Shown here in pieces: positions 10,803-20,842 of a stretch of DNA of 64,000 nucleotides. Position 1 is the first letter of the stretch. Each line of letters opens with the position of its first letter. The notes under the pieces are model-generated. The model was not told the DNA's origin. It did not search any database and was given only the letters and a program-made list of their open reading frames with translations. A program made the translations under genes and the position numbers. The DNA comes from Cordia subcordata (taxonomy: Eukaryota > Streptophyta > Magnoliopsida > Boraginales > Cordiaceae): assembly GCA_028554755.1 (NCBI GenBank), contig JAPTOF010000052.1, positions 1 through 64,000 on the forward strand, written 5' to 3'.

Positions 10803-12491
10803 TCACAGCTCTAGGTCGCCGTCGCCGTAGTAATCCGAAACGCCCTCACCCTCCCGCTCAGCCCTCTCTTCAGCCCACTCCTCAAGCCAGAGCTTGACAA
10901 AACGAATCTCCTCATCCTGAGCCTCCTGCACATTCTTGGGTGGCAACCAGCTGCCCGTAGCGTTGGGCTTGGGGCCAAACTCGTCCCAATGGTGCACGCC
11001 ACCCTCAATCAAAATGAAAGGCTCCGAATCAGTGGACTTCCTGTGCTCGTTCTCGCCAAGGCGGTGAACACCAGCCTGACGCCAGGGATCATGTTCACCA
11101 TCCACGAAAGCAAGTCTATGATGGCCAAAGTCATACTCTCCAAAGTGGTTGATGGTGTCCACGTCAGGCTCGGCAGGGATTCCAAAAACGTCAGGGCACC
11201 ACATCGTTGCGTACTCGAAGTCAACGAGCCTCGACATCAGGGGCATCTGGTCCTCCGGTACGCCACTTCCTGTAACGAAGTACGCCCATTGTGTGCAGGT
11301 CTGGTAGGTCCAAGGACGGAGCATACCTTGGGGAATGGAGATGTCGTCGATGGCACCACGCTTGGTAAGGCAGGTCTCGCCGAGGAGATTGCTTTGCTTG
11401 CACTCTTCCATGTCGTAGATGTACTTCCTCGTGCGACCGATCCAGTTGAGGAAGCGAGGGAGGATGGTCTCGAGCTCTTTGCCGTAACCGCCTGCCTTGA
11501 GAACGTACTCGGCGTCCTTGGTGATGGTGCGGGTGGATGAGTGCCATGCTACGTCGGAGGTAACGTCAGCGCAGTACTGAGCCAGATCAGGCATCTCGAC
11601 ATCGGGGTCCCAATGCGTAGCTTGAAGGGTCATGAGACCCCAGTTAACGAAGTAGGCAAAGTCGTCGTCAGCGAGATTCTCCAACTCAAAGAACCCCTTC
11701 AGCTTCTCGGTGGCTTCGTCGTCATCTCCAGTGAGCACCTTGTCGATGATGTCCGTGATCTTCTGTGACATCTCCACACAGCTCGGCTCCACGAACAGAC
11801 GTGCCGCCTCGAGGTACTCCCAGTAGTCGAGGATGACCTTGGTGACACCGCTGCCTGAGATTGCGCCAGCAATGTCCTCGGGGTAGACCTTGCGCATGAG
11901 TGCGGCAAAGGCGCCAGCGTAGCTACCGCCGTAGAAAATGTACGGCGTCGTGTAGGAAGTCAAGTTCTTGTCCTCGTAGCCAGGGTACTGAATGTTGCGG
12001 ACGAAGTATGCAGTATCAGCCATGGCCTGCTCAGTTGACAAGAACCGCATGTTCTTCGGCGACAGATCCGGCACGGGGTAGCTGGAGCCATAGTATCGAT
12101 GCTCAAGCAGCACCGTCAATCCACCAGTCGCCTCGGCAAGGATCTTGCCAATGCCCGTCTCGACGTACGGAATTCGTAACACGGAAGTCAACTCGCCACT
12201 CCCGATCATGATAACGGGTCCACCAGGCTTGTAGTACGTATCGTCCACCCAGTAGCGGAGGTCATAGAACCCGTCCGAGTGCGGCTCATACTTGGTCTCA
12301 TTGTGAAAATGATCAATCGGCACGCTGAAGTTGTACGAGGGCAGTTTGTTCTTGGAGAGCGTCTCCTCAACGAGCCTCTGCTCACGGACGGCGTGAACAT
12401 GTGGAACGTGGTGAAGTGCGCCGGGGGCGAGGGTGGCGACGGCTTGGTGAGCGGCCACGGCTAGGCCGAGGGCTTTGATGAGGGTCCTCAT
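10803..12491 (-). CDS. Secreted serine peptidase, family S28 (prolyl carboxypeptidase-like)
   Basis: Single exon, 562 residues. I start at the ATG at 12491 because it opens directly into a signal peptide (MRTLIKALGLAVAAHQAVAT); the frame extends 10 codons upstream without adding anything plausible. The S28 fold is shown by FNETKYEPHSDGFYDLRYW-type text near residues 62-82, the Ser nucleophile in G-G-S-Y-A-G (Ser about 190), the Asp in F-V-D-G-E-H-D-P-W and the His in G-G-V-H-H-W-D-E near the C terminus. Family members remove residues after proline, often at acid pH; in fungi they are secreted and aid protein utilisation. The C-terminal tail is acidic and ends in Y-Y-G-D-G-D-L-E-L. Confidence 0.93.
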   Translation of the reverse strand: MRTLIKALGLAVAAHQAVATLAPGALHHVPHVHAVREQRLVEETLSKNKLPSYNFSVPIDHFHNETKYEPHSDGFYDLRYWVDDTYYKPGGPVIMIGSGELTSVLRIPYVETGIGKILAEATGGLTVLLEHRYYGSSYPVPDLSPKNMRFLSTEQAMADTAYFVRNIQYPGYEDKNLTSYTTPYIFYGGSYAGAFAALMRKVYPEDIAGAISGSGVTKVILDYWEYLEAARLFVEPSCVEMSQKITDIIDKVLTGDDDEATEKLKGFFELENLADDDFAYFVNWGLMTLQATHWDPDVEMPDLAQYCADVTSDVAWHSSTRTITKDAEYVLKAGGYGKELETILPRFLNWIGRTRKYIYDMEECKQSNLLGETCLTKRGAIDDISIPQGMLRPWTYQTCTQWAYFVTGSGVPEDQMPLMSRLVDFEYATMWCPDVFGIPAEPDVDTINHFGEYDFGHHRLAFVDGEHDPWRQAGVHRLGENEHRKSTDSEPFILIEGGVHHWDEFGPKPNATGSWLPPKNVQEAQDEEIRFVKLWLEEWAEERAEREGEGVSDYYGDGDLEL

Positions 12492-13613
12492 GATGATCAA
12501 TTTGGCGCTGAGGGGTATCAATTGAGATGGTGAGGTTGGAGAGACATGGGGAGCTGTGAGGGGCTCCGCTCGTATTTGTATGGAAGCTCGGGTCGTTCAG
12601 CTGCTTTGGGGTGGACAGTAAGTTGAAGGATCGCCATGACGCCGGGCGGCTCGATGCGGCTAGGGAGCCACTTGGCCCGCTGGGGAAGGCAACCTGGAAG
12701 CTTTGGGTCCCCAAGTTGCACGATGATCATTCAGACTCGATCCGCTTGTTGAACAGCAGAGACAGAGTTTTGGAGTGCTATGTACGAAAGTATGGATGAA
12801 TTGAATTGAGCGGAATGTTTTGTCATTCCAGCTTCAAAGATGGTCAAAGCAAGCTCTTTTGTCACCACTGCCCACACGGCTTGGTGCGTCAACATTGATG
12901 AGGAGTCAGTTTGAGGCAACGTCCTTTATGCGGTGAAATTATTCAAGCACTCATCCACGCAGATCAATAAGCATCTTGTGGTTGAAATTAAGAATCGAGA
13001 AATAACGTACGGAGTGCAATATTGTGTGGCAGGTTTATTTTTCAAGTTTCTTGATAGCCCAGGATCCGAGGCTTCGGCTTAGGCGTACCACCGGGTAGTT
13101 CGAGGGGTACCGGCCGACTGACATGGCTTCTCGGCCGAGACCCCAGCCATCCCGTCTTAGTACGCATGCAATCCCGGTTGGCTACGGACCTGAAGTTCCT
13201 GACGCGAGGCGCCAACTTCTTGATCTAGCCAAATTCTGCGTAGCTTCTGCCAGCAGAACGCTGCGTGTTGAAGTGTCCCGTACTCTCGCTAACTGCAGCA
13301 GGGCATGCTCAGTTGGAGAAGTCGGCGATGATTAAGGAAGTTCATAACAAGGCATGTTCAAAAGTAGCATGAATGGGAGAATGCTTTCCGAATCAGAGCA
13401 ACCTTAAACTGTTGGTGGTTAGGTCTTCCCGCGTCTTGATTGAGAAGCATGACAAGAAGAGCTCAAACGTGATATTAGTCAATTGATTGCGTATCGTAAT
13501 AAGTCTATCGTCGTGAAAGTTGGTGTCTATCGTAAGTCGTGCGTCGTAACCTAACAGGTAATCGTGGTAAACCTTTCGACTCCGTCACCAGCAGAGCCGA
13601 AATCTTCATCGCT
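12492..13613. other. Intergenic region upstream of the S28 peptidase
   Basis: Promoter side of the peptidase and 3' side of the membrane protein gene. No gene seen. Confidence 0.5.
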
Positions 13614-14401
13614 TCAAGCCTGGGCATCCCATCCGGCCTTGACGAGCCAGAACATGGCCATGAGGGGGGTCGTCAGCAAACCCAACAGCCCTCCAAGAAC
13701 AAACTTGGAGAATTGCACCACCCATCGATCCGCGTAAAGCCAGTCCCCACCGCTCTTCTGCCCGAATGCCGTCAGAGCACCTACGCCAATCGGCCAGAGC
13801 AGCATGAACGCGGGGATACAGAGTAGAAAGCCCCTCAAAGCCTGTTGAACGACGTTCATCAACGCATTCTTCGGCTTGCTACCATCCAGGAAGAACCACC
13901 ATCGGAGTAAAGGGTGAGATGGCTGTTGGATAAAGCCAATGGGCTGAACAGAGCGGTTCCCCAAGTCGTGCGCCACGAGACCCCATTCAACGAACCACGT
14001 CAGGATGCATTGGATGATGATAGTGACAGCTGCATCGCCAGCAAGAGTATTTGGGAATGAAAATAGCCTTATGGGACTCTTCTCGGTGTTCTGCGTGGTG
14101 TACATGACTTGAAAAGGTTAGCTCGATTTGGTCCTCAGTGAATGCAAGTGAGCTCACCATAAGCGATCGCAAAATTCACACCAGCGCTGATTGTCATGCC
14201 ACCGACTCCATCGAGGGCAAAGATGTAAAATAGCTGGTGTCCTGTGAAGCGCTGACTGGGCGCCAAGTGCGTTCCCTTCTCAGGTTCATCGCTGGCAACT
14301 GCTTTCTCGTTGAGGAACTCCCCCGACGCGTCACGCGTATCAAACAGTGCAGGGGAGCGCTGTGCCTCGACGTCGTGCTGCATGGGGAGGGTCGGGGTCA
14401 T
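13614..14401 (-). CDS. Small fungal multi-pass membrane protein (DUF2456-like)
   Basis: Two exons on the minus strand, 14401-14158 and 14107-13614, 245 residues; the 50-base intron (donor GTGAGC, acceptor CAAG) joins A-I-A-Y to V-M-Y-T-T. The N-terminal 50 residues are polar; then about four hydrophobic segments follow: around LFYIFALDGVGGMTISAGVN, AVTIIIQCILTWFVEWGL, LRGFLLCIPAFMLLWPIGVG and FVLGGLLGLLTTPLMAMFWL. The layout fits the uncharacterised fungal family I know as DUF2456; that assignment is from memory. No enzymatic residues are evident and no function is proposed. Confidence 0.75.
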
Positions 14402-15173
14402 TATGATCGTTATTGGTCGCTGTAGAGGTGATGCGTTGAGCTAGGAAATGCAGAGAAAACAAATATCACGAATTTTAATGAGGCAAAGAAGAAGGGAAAA
14501 AGGAAGAGCCAGGAGAGGCCTCGTGGAATGGCCTGATGATCTTGGTGAAGTTTTTCATGGTGCGCTTAGACCGGACTCTCGGGCGTTGCGGAAATTACGG
14601 GCACGTGGACGGGCTTGGGCGATGTCACATTGGTAAGCGGACTCGCGTGATCCAGGTCCAGAAAGTGCTATGGGCTGTGCTAACGAGCATAAGTGTTCAA
14701 GACTTCCTTTGTCGGAAAGCGAAGGTTTGGAGCCCGTATGTGCTTCTCAAAGGTTGAATATGGGAATGGTCATTATTCTCTGGGAAGGTAGCCCCTTTTC
14801 CTGTTTGCCCCTATTCTGCGGTCTTGGTGGGGTAGGTAAAGTCCGGCATGGCCGTCACAAGCCATGATTCTAGCATCTAAGCTAGGGATGTCTCAACTTA
14901 GTATGCGTGGACTTTCATACGTCCGACAAGAAACATCGTGAGATGCTCAGTTAGCACGCTGAACATCAGTCGGAGTGCAGCACGTCACATATCACACATA
15001 TCACAGGCTTGCGGGACTCATCTGCGAAAGCACAAACTCCAGTGGAGCGCTATCATATTTTCTATCCATATCTTGGTACAATCGAGGCTCATATATACAG
15101 CAGAATGCAAAGCACTGACAAACAGTCCACCTTTTCTTCTTCAACAACAGCGAAAGCTGGTCCGAGTCATCGC
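14402..15173. other. Intergenic region
   Basis: Promoter side of the membrane protein gene and 3' flank of the AA9 gene. No gene or clear repeat seen. Confidence 0.5.
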
Positions 15174-16264
15174 TTAAGCGAGGAGAGCGGCACGGCGGGC
15201 CTTCTTGGCCTTCTTGCTCTTCTTGCTGCGCTTCTTGAGGGCGCAGGTGTCGGGGGGAGACTGGGTCTGCTCAGGCTGGTCGGCAGAGCTGGTGGTGGTA
15301 GGGGCGACAGTAGGCTCGGGGGTGGGCTCAGGGGCAGGAGCCTCGCCATCGTCACCGCCGTTGCCACCGGTAGGCTGGGGAGCGGGAGAGTTGCCTTCCT
15401 CCTCGTCGTCGTTGCCACCGCTGCCGCCAGTGGGCTGGGGAGCAGGGGCGTCACCAGAGCCGACGGTAGCGGTGCCAGTGGACTCAATGGCGGAGACGGT
15501 CTGAGCGACGGCGGAGTAACCGGAGGGAATGGCAGGGCCGGGGATGGGGTAGTCGTCGAGAGGAGTGTAGATGTTGAACAGGATACCGTCCTCCTCGGCG
15601 GTGTAGAGGGAGGTGCCGAGGACACCCTCGGGCTGGCGAGTGCCAGAGCCAGTGATCTGGAGGGAGAAGCACTGAGGGTAGTTTTGGGCGCCGTTGGCGT
15701 CACTCCGGAGTGCAGAGCAATGATCTCGTGGCGGAGGACGTACATGCCAGGGGCAATATCCTCGGGGATCTGGACCATCCAGCCGAGCTCGTTGTCGATG
15801 ATCTCGTCGGAGGCGTAGGTACCGGGGGCGCCAGAGCCGTCAATCAGACCCTTCTCAGAGATCTTGAAGAACTCAAGCGAGGTCTTCTCGACGGACTCAC
15901 AGCCGACATCACCGCAGCTGGCGAGGTAGTCGATGACGGGGCCGTGGTGGGACTCGGGCCAGGTGTTCCACTGGAGGAACAGGGAGTCACCAGCAGCAAC
16001 GGTGGCGAAACCACCAGCGTTCTCGGAGCCGCGGTGGCAGATGATGTCGCCGTCACCGAAGGCGTCAGGGGCGACGAAGCCAAGGTCAGTGGCCTCGGAG
16101 GACCAGCCGATCACAGTGGGAGGGTCGGAGTTGTAGGGGAAGTTGGTGACATCGTAGCCGGAGTAGGAGACGCCGTTGATGACAACGTTGGAGACATAAC
16201 CGTGGGCGGAAACAGCGACGGCGCCAGCAAGGGCGGAAGCAAAAGTGCGGGTGGCGAAAGACAT
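15174..16264 (-). CDS. AA9 lytic polysaccharide monooxygenase, interrupted by a one-base frameshift
   Basis: Starts at ATG 16264; no intron. Signal peptide 1-20 (ends A-V-S-A) then the mature N-terminal His21 of H-G-Y-V-S-N, the first copper-brace His. The second copper His is in S-H-H-G-P-V (about 106), and the axial Tyr is in N-Y-P-Q-C. The frame reads correctly to A-L-H-S-G (about 15709) and then changes: the continuation N-G-A-Q-N-Y-P-Q-C lies in the other frame and runs to TAA at 15174-15176. No room for an intron exists, so one base is missing at about 15703-15710 as read. With that base the protein would be about 363 residues. The uncorrected frame happens to stay open as a Ser/Pro-rich run ending at 15167. 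The C-terminal part is a Pro/Gly/Thr linker with repeated A-P-Q-P-T-G-G and a strongly basic tail, with no CBM1. Role: oxidative cleavage of cellulose or other glucans outside the cell. Confidence 0.9.
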
Positions 16265-19200
16265 CTTGAAGAAGTTGGATGGATGTGGTGGGACTGAGAA
16301 CAGTGTTGTTGGAATGAGTGTTGTTGCAGTTGCAAATGATCCGGCTAGCGGTTAGAAAGAAAGACTTCAGTCAATGAAGTGTAGTGAAAGACAGAAAAGA
16401 GTGAACGTAGACCAAAGAAGGACAGAACTGAATGCTGCGATATGAGCCTGGAGAGAAGAAGGACAGTAGCAGAGGAGGAGAAGCGTCTTATATCGTCTGA
16501 ATCGCTGGTCAGGTCTCGCTCGAGAGGACCGTTGAGACGGGCCTCTGTGGGGACTCGACGGGTTATGCGGGTCGACAGCCGGAGGGTAGAGGTTGGCGTT
16601 TCAGGGCGACTGGGTGACAGGCTGGGTGTTTAGTCTCATGTTGGGCCCAGAAACTGGTCTATGCGCTGGGTGGCCGTTGAATCAAACGGCTCAAACGAGA
16701 TGACATGTGGGTGTTTGTCCCTCTCGTGGGGGCATCATCGAACAGACTGCCCCTCAGGCCCTCCTCTGGCAGTTTGACTTGGCTGCCGCAGCGGCGCAGA
16801 CGAGGCTCTCCGTGATGCAGATGAACCTTGACGTCTGCGCATCGGTGGCCCGCGATCTCCAACCTGCCTGGCGTCTATCTCGCTCAAGGTCAGCAAGCAT
16901 AATCTTGATCTCGCTGGCCACCTGAAACCCTTCAGCGGTAACAGCGAATTGTCATTTCTCACGACGATGATGAGAGGAGAGAAGGGGAGCTGGGATAAAA
17001 CCTGATGGTGTTTTGAGTTCCCTGTTCCTGCATTCGGGAGCGAACCGAGACTAACGTGCACTGGATCTGGTTTCTGCGCTCGCGATTTAGGGCGTTTGAT
17101 GCCTCGGGAAGCGCTATGAATGGGAATAAGCGCTGGGAACGAGAATCTCGTGCAATGTGATTGGTGCGCGATGTAAACGGCCAACGTCTGGGATGATGCA
17201 GCCCTGATCCTTGGTCTTGGCCGGTGGAGGTGACAGAAAAAGGCACTCGGCCGATACGTGGAAGTAGGTCAGGGGTTAAGGGGCGGTGAGCAATGCGAGC
17301 TGTCAACGACTGAGGGGCCTAAATCACACCCAGGAAACCTCGAGAAGACATTTGAACTGTCATTGTTAACACTGTCAATGTTGCATGGTTCTTCGAATGT
17401 TTACTGGTCTTTCTTGTATTGCAACTCGCTTAGCCACCGTGCAAACTGACCCCTGCTATTCTGTCCGCCGGGTCAGGGGTTGCAAGGTTAATCAGTCTGT
17501 AACGCCCAGGCGTTCGACCGTCCCGCAGGCCTGGAACTTGATATTTCAGGAGCCTCGCCAGCGGGTTTCTTCTGCTTCTTCATTTGGAAAGTCTTGCGTC
17601 GCATCGATCTGGATATGCCTGGACCGATCTCGCAGTTTCAAGATAATAACTGACCCTCTTATCGTGTGGTGCATCTTTCCTTCTCTCATCTTCGCCAAAC
17701 TTCGGCGAAAAGAACGTTTGGACATGCGAGGGAACGTGAAGATGCTCTTGCTGCCAGCTGGACCTCAGATTCACTAGCTAGACAGTGGTTGCTCACATCA
17801 CAAACACGACCCAAAGCCCGTGGTTTGATCATCTCTTGACGTTGCCCATCCCCTTGCCCTTCTATCTTCGACTTCTCTCTGGGCCAGTACGTTAATTCGG
17901 TACTGTTCATCAAGCCATTCCAGAGGCTGGAATCATCCAGCCGCGAGATGCAGCTCATCTGCTACACACTGATACGCGCGGCGCCAGTAGGCACTCGTGA
18001 TTTTTCTCAGCTACGAATGCAGAGTGTTCCAAGCCTCAGGTGGGATCAAAGTCGGATGCAATAATACAAGAAATTATCTTCATTGTGGCTTCATGAGGGT
18101 AGACGGCGACTTATCAGCATCATTATCATCGATGCAACCATGGTGTTAAGTCAAAAGTCTCGGTGCTTCTCTACAAGCTGTATACTCTGTGAGCAGAGGC
18201 TACGAGGCTTGGTCTGTTATTGCATTTTCTGATACTGCCTCCCACGTTGGCGTAGGTATCCAGGTCTTGATCTTCTGCAACTCATGATCGCTATAATACA
18301 CCTGGGTCTCACATCGAATGATCAAAGTTTCCAAGGGTGCTCAGAAAACCTCGCCTTAGCTCATTCCTTGTTGTGTCATGCAAGATCGTGATAAAGGAAG
18401 CAATAGCGCCGCACATACGAAACTGCGGGTCAGAAAGACGTTCATCGTTATTTAGCGTGCTCTCCTCGTTTCCTACATCTCTACGCAAAGTTGCATATGT
18501 TCGAGCTCAGACCAACTGCGATTGATGCTTGTTTTAAACATCACAACGTCGAAGCTATGAGCATGTGCATTTGATGAGTGAAACATACGTAGACGACATC
18601 TTAGACGTGAGTGTGAAAGCGTGAACAAAGTTTGAATCGTACAATCAGAGAATTGTCGAATTTAGGTATATTGAAACCTCTTATTTTTTGTGCTCGGTTT
18701 TCTTTTGCCACCATGGCCGCTCAATGTTGCGCACGACTTGAGTGATCGTGCGCTCCGATCAATCAACGCCACAACATCGTTTGCCCACCAACACATATCT
18801 TTCAGTAAACTCGCCGTCGAAGTTCCGACTTTTGAAAGTATGTAATGTCTTCAGAGATCTATTTAAATCTTACCTGAATGTTCTAGTAGCAAAGAACTAC
18901 TCAGTCAACAACGTGCAATGTCTCAATAGGGTAGCTTGGGCCCATCCTTGTCTAAGTTTCATACGGCAGCTGCTGTCTATTCGCAGAAGAGTCTATTGGC
19001 TTCCATTGGCATTTCTGCTCGAGTGACATCGACTGAGCGCCTCGCAGGCGGAATGGTCGCCGCACTGATGGCAGTATTTACACCAATGCTGCGAGGAAGA
19101 CGTGAACTCAACAAAGTTCTCCCACTACGGAGTATATGCTGACTCAAAGGACTTGGAATTCGCCACTGCTAATAGTTATTTCCATGGACCCTGCTTCATA

Positions 19201-19830
19201 ATGGCCAAGGTCGAAAATTTCTCCTTAGGCAACTTGCGCTCAGCAAGTGAGCCCAAGCCTTCCTTCACCCGCATAGAACAACCACATCCCGAACCGATCG
19301 TGACGACGTCCAATGATATCCGCCTGTCGGAACCACCCGTGTGTGGCTCGCTTGATACGCACCGAAACACCACCCTAGTAACATGCAAAACACCGCGAAA
19401 CACTCCAACCTTCCTCAGCCTAAATCGACCTTAACCAAATACAGACCACGGAACAAGCCAGAAGTAGCTTTTCTTACCCACATGGGAGTTAATCCGGCAC
19501 TCAGCTGCTTGCCGCCAACGCTGCATCGGCCGTTCGACCGAGATGATGGATTCGAGGCTCGTATATGTGGCGGTTTCAATGCACAGTCGCGAATATCCAC
19601 CAATTACGGGCGCCTGAGATTTAGATTCCGCGGGAAAGCCGGCACACGTCCGCAACTCTACTAACTGATGATCAACGGCACTTGCAAATCTGGGGAAGTG
19701 CAAGTCCCGCAGCTGGAGACGGAAAGCTTGTCGCTGACGATCAGGACTTCTATAAAGCGACCCTCAGATCCCCAAGATGATGTCCCGTTAGAGCTCCATA
19801 GTATTGACTCAGAAGCGCATTAGTGTCATC
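16265..19830. other. Long intergenic region between AA9 and pectin methylesterase
   Basis: About 3.6 kb holding the promoters of two divergent secreted-enzyme genes. GTGGGG at about 16548, the kind of core bound by the carbon repressor CreA/CRE1, lies roughly 280 bases upstream of the AA9 start; this is only a sequence match. Some coding-like text around 18940-19140 was not recognised. No gene can be supported. Confidence 0.5.
19751..19757 (+). promoter_or_regulatory. TATA box of the pectin methylesterase gene
   Basis: TATAAAG lies 80 bases before the ATG at 19831. Confidence 0.45.
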
Positions 19831-20832
19831 ATGAAAGCTACGCTCGCCTCTCTTAGCCTCCTCACGGGCACAGCCCTCGCTGCCTCCCGCACCTCCGCCC
19901 CGGAAGGCTGCATCACCGTGTCCCCCGGCAGCAGCATCCAAGCCGCCGTCGACTCCCTCGACACTTCCACCAGCGAGGCCCAGTGCATCTTCATCGAGCC
20001 CGGCACCTACGAAGAACAAGTCCTCATCACCGCGCGCTCAGCCTCCCAGTTCACCATCTACGGCTCCACCCCTGACGACACCTCCTTCACCTCCAACAGC
20101 GTGACCATCACCTACAACCTCTCCCAGGCCGATGGGCTCAACAACGACGAGACCGGCACGCTGAGGGTCAAAACTCCAACCTTCAGACTCTACACCGTCA
20201 ATGTTGTGAATTCCTACGGTGAGGGGAGCCAGGCTATTGCGTTGAGCGCCTACAGCGACTCTGGCTTCTACGGGTCTTTGTTCAGCGGTTTCCAGGATAC
20301 CGTTCTCGCGAACGAGGGGCATCAGATCTATCTTGACAGTCAGATCATTGGGGCAACAGACTTCATCTTTGGGCAGCGAGCGATTGCTTGGTTCGAGCGC
20401 TGCGATATTCGCTGCGTGGAGAAGAGCATCGGGTACGTCACAGCTCACGGCCGTGACGAGGACAATGACTCGTTCTACGCGTTTGACTATTGCACCGTCA
20501 GTGCAGTGGAGGGCGACAATGTACCCGATGGTGCATACTTCCTCGGACGTCCGTGGAGAGACCACGCCAGGGTTGTCTTCCAGCGCACGGAGATGAGTGA
20601 GGTGATCAACGATGGAGGCTGGAAAGAGTGGCGCGAGTGCGATGATACGAGCAACGTCTACTACGGCGAATTTCAGAATACCGGCCCTGGTGCCGAGGGT
20701 GACAGGGTAGACTGGGCTGTTGCTATGGATGCTCCCGTCACAATCGGCGAGATTCTGGGTAGCTATGAGGGCGCGGGGTGGTTCGATGCTAGTTACTACG
20801 CTGGCAGCGGTGCCGAGGTTGGAGATTCTTGA
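19831..20832 (+). CDS. Secreted pectin methylesterase (CE8)
   Basis: Single exon, 333 residues from ATG 19831, chosen because it opens the signal peptide MKATLASLSLLTGTALAA; the upstream in-frame codons add only polar residues. The right-handed beta-helix enzyme is shown by the CE8 motifs in order: G-F-Q-D-T-V (catalytic Asp), D-F-I-F-G-Q-R-A-I-A-W-F (second catalytic Asp), and Y-F-L-G-R-P-W-R (substrate-binding Arg and Trp). It removes methyl esters from homogalacturonan in plant cell walls, preparing it for pectinases. The gene is tail to tail with mannose-6-phosphate isomerase with 10 bases between stops. Confidence 0.95.
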   Translation: MKATLASLSLLTGTALAASRTSAPEGCITVSPGSSIQAAVDSLDTSTSEAQCIFIEPGTYEEQVLITARSASQFTIYGSTPDDTSFTSNSVTITYNLSQADGLNNDETGTLRVKTPTFRLYTVNVVNSYGEGSQAIALSAYSDSGFYGSLFSGFQDTVLANEGHQIYLDSQIIGATDFIFGQRAIAWFERCDIRCVEKSIGYVTAHGRDEDNDSFYAFDYCTVSAVEGDNVPDGAYFLGRPWRDHARVVFQRTEMSEVINDGGWKEWRECDDTSNVYYGEFQNTGPGAEGDRVDWAVAMDAPVTIGEILGSYEGAGWFDASYYAGSGAEVGDS

Positions 20833-20842
20833 GTACATATAC

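Noticed and set aside
10989..11540. 183-codon + frame
   Set aside because: Antisense to the S28 peptidase.
15167..15709. Ser/Pro/Leu-rich C-terminal extension of the AA9 open frame
   Set aside because: Result of reading past the frameshift; the true AA9 continuation is in the neighbouring frame.
15009..16297. Long + strand open frames (to 15818 and from 15710)
   Set aside because: Antisense shadows of the AA9 gene; composition follows the Pro/Ser-rich complementary strand.
16265..19830. Coding-like fragments around 18940-19140
   Set aside because: Short, frame-broken and not similar to any family I know; not enough to call a pseudogene.
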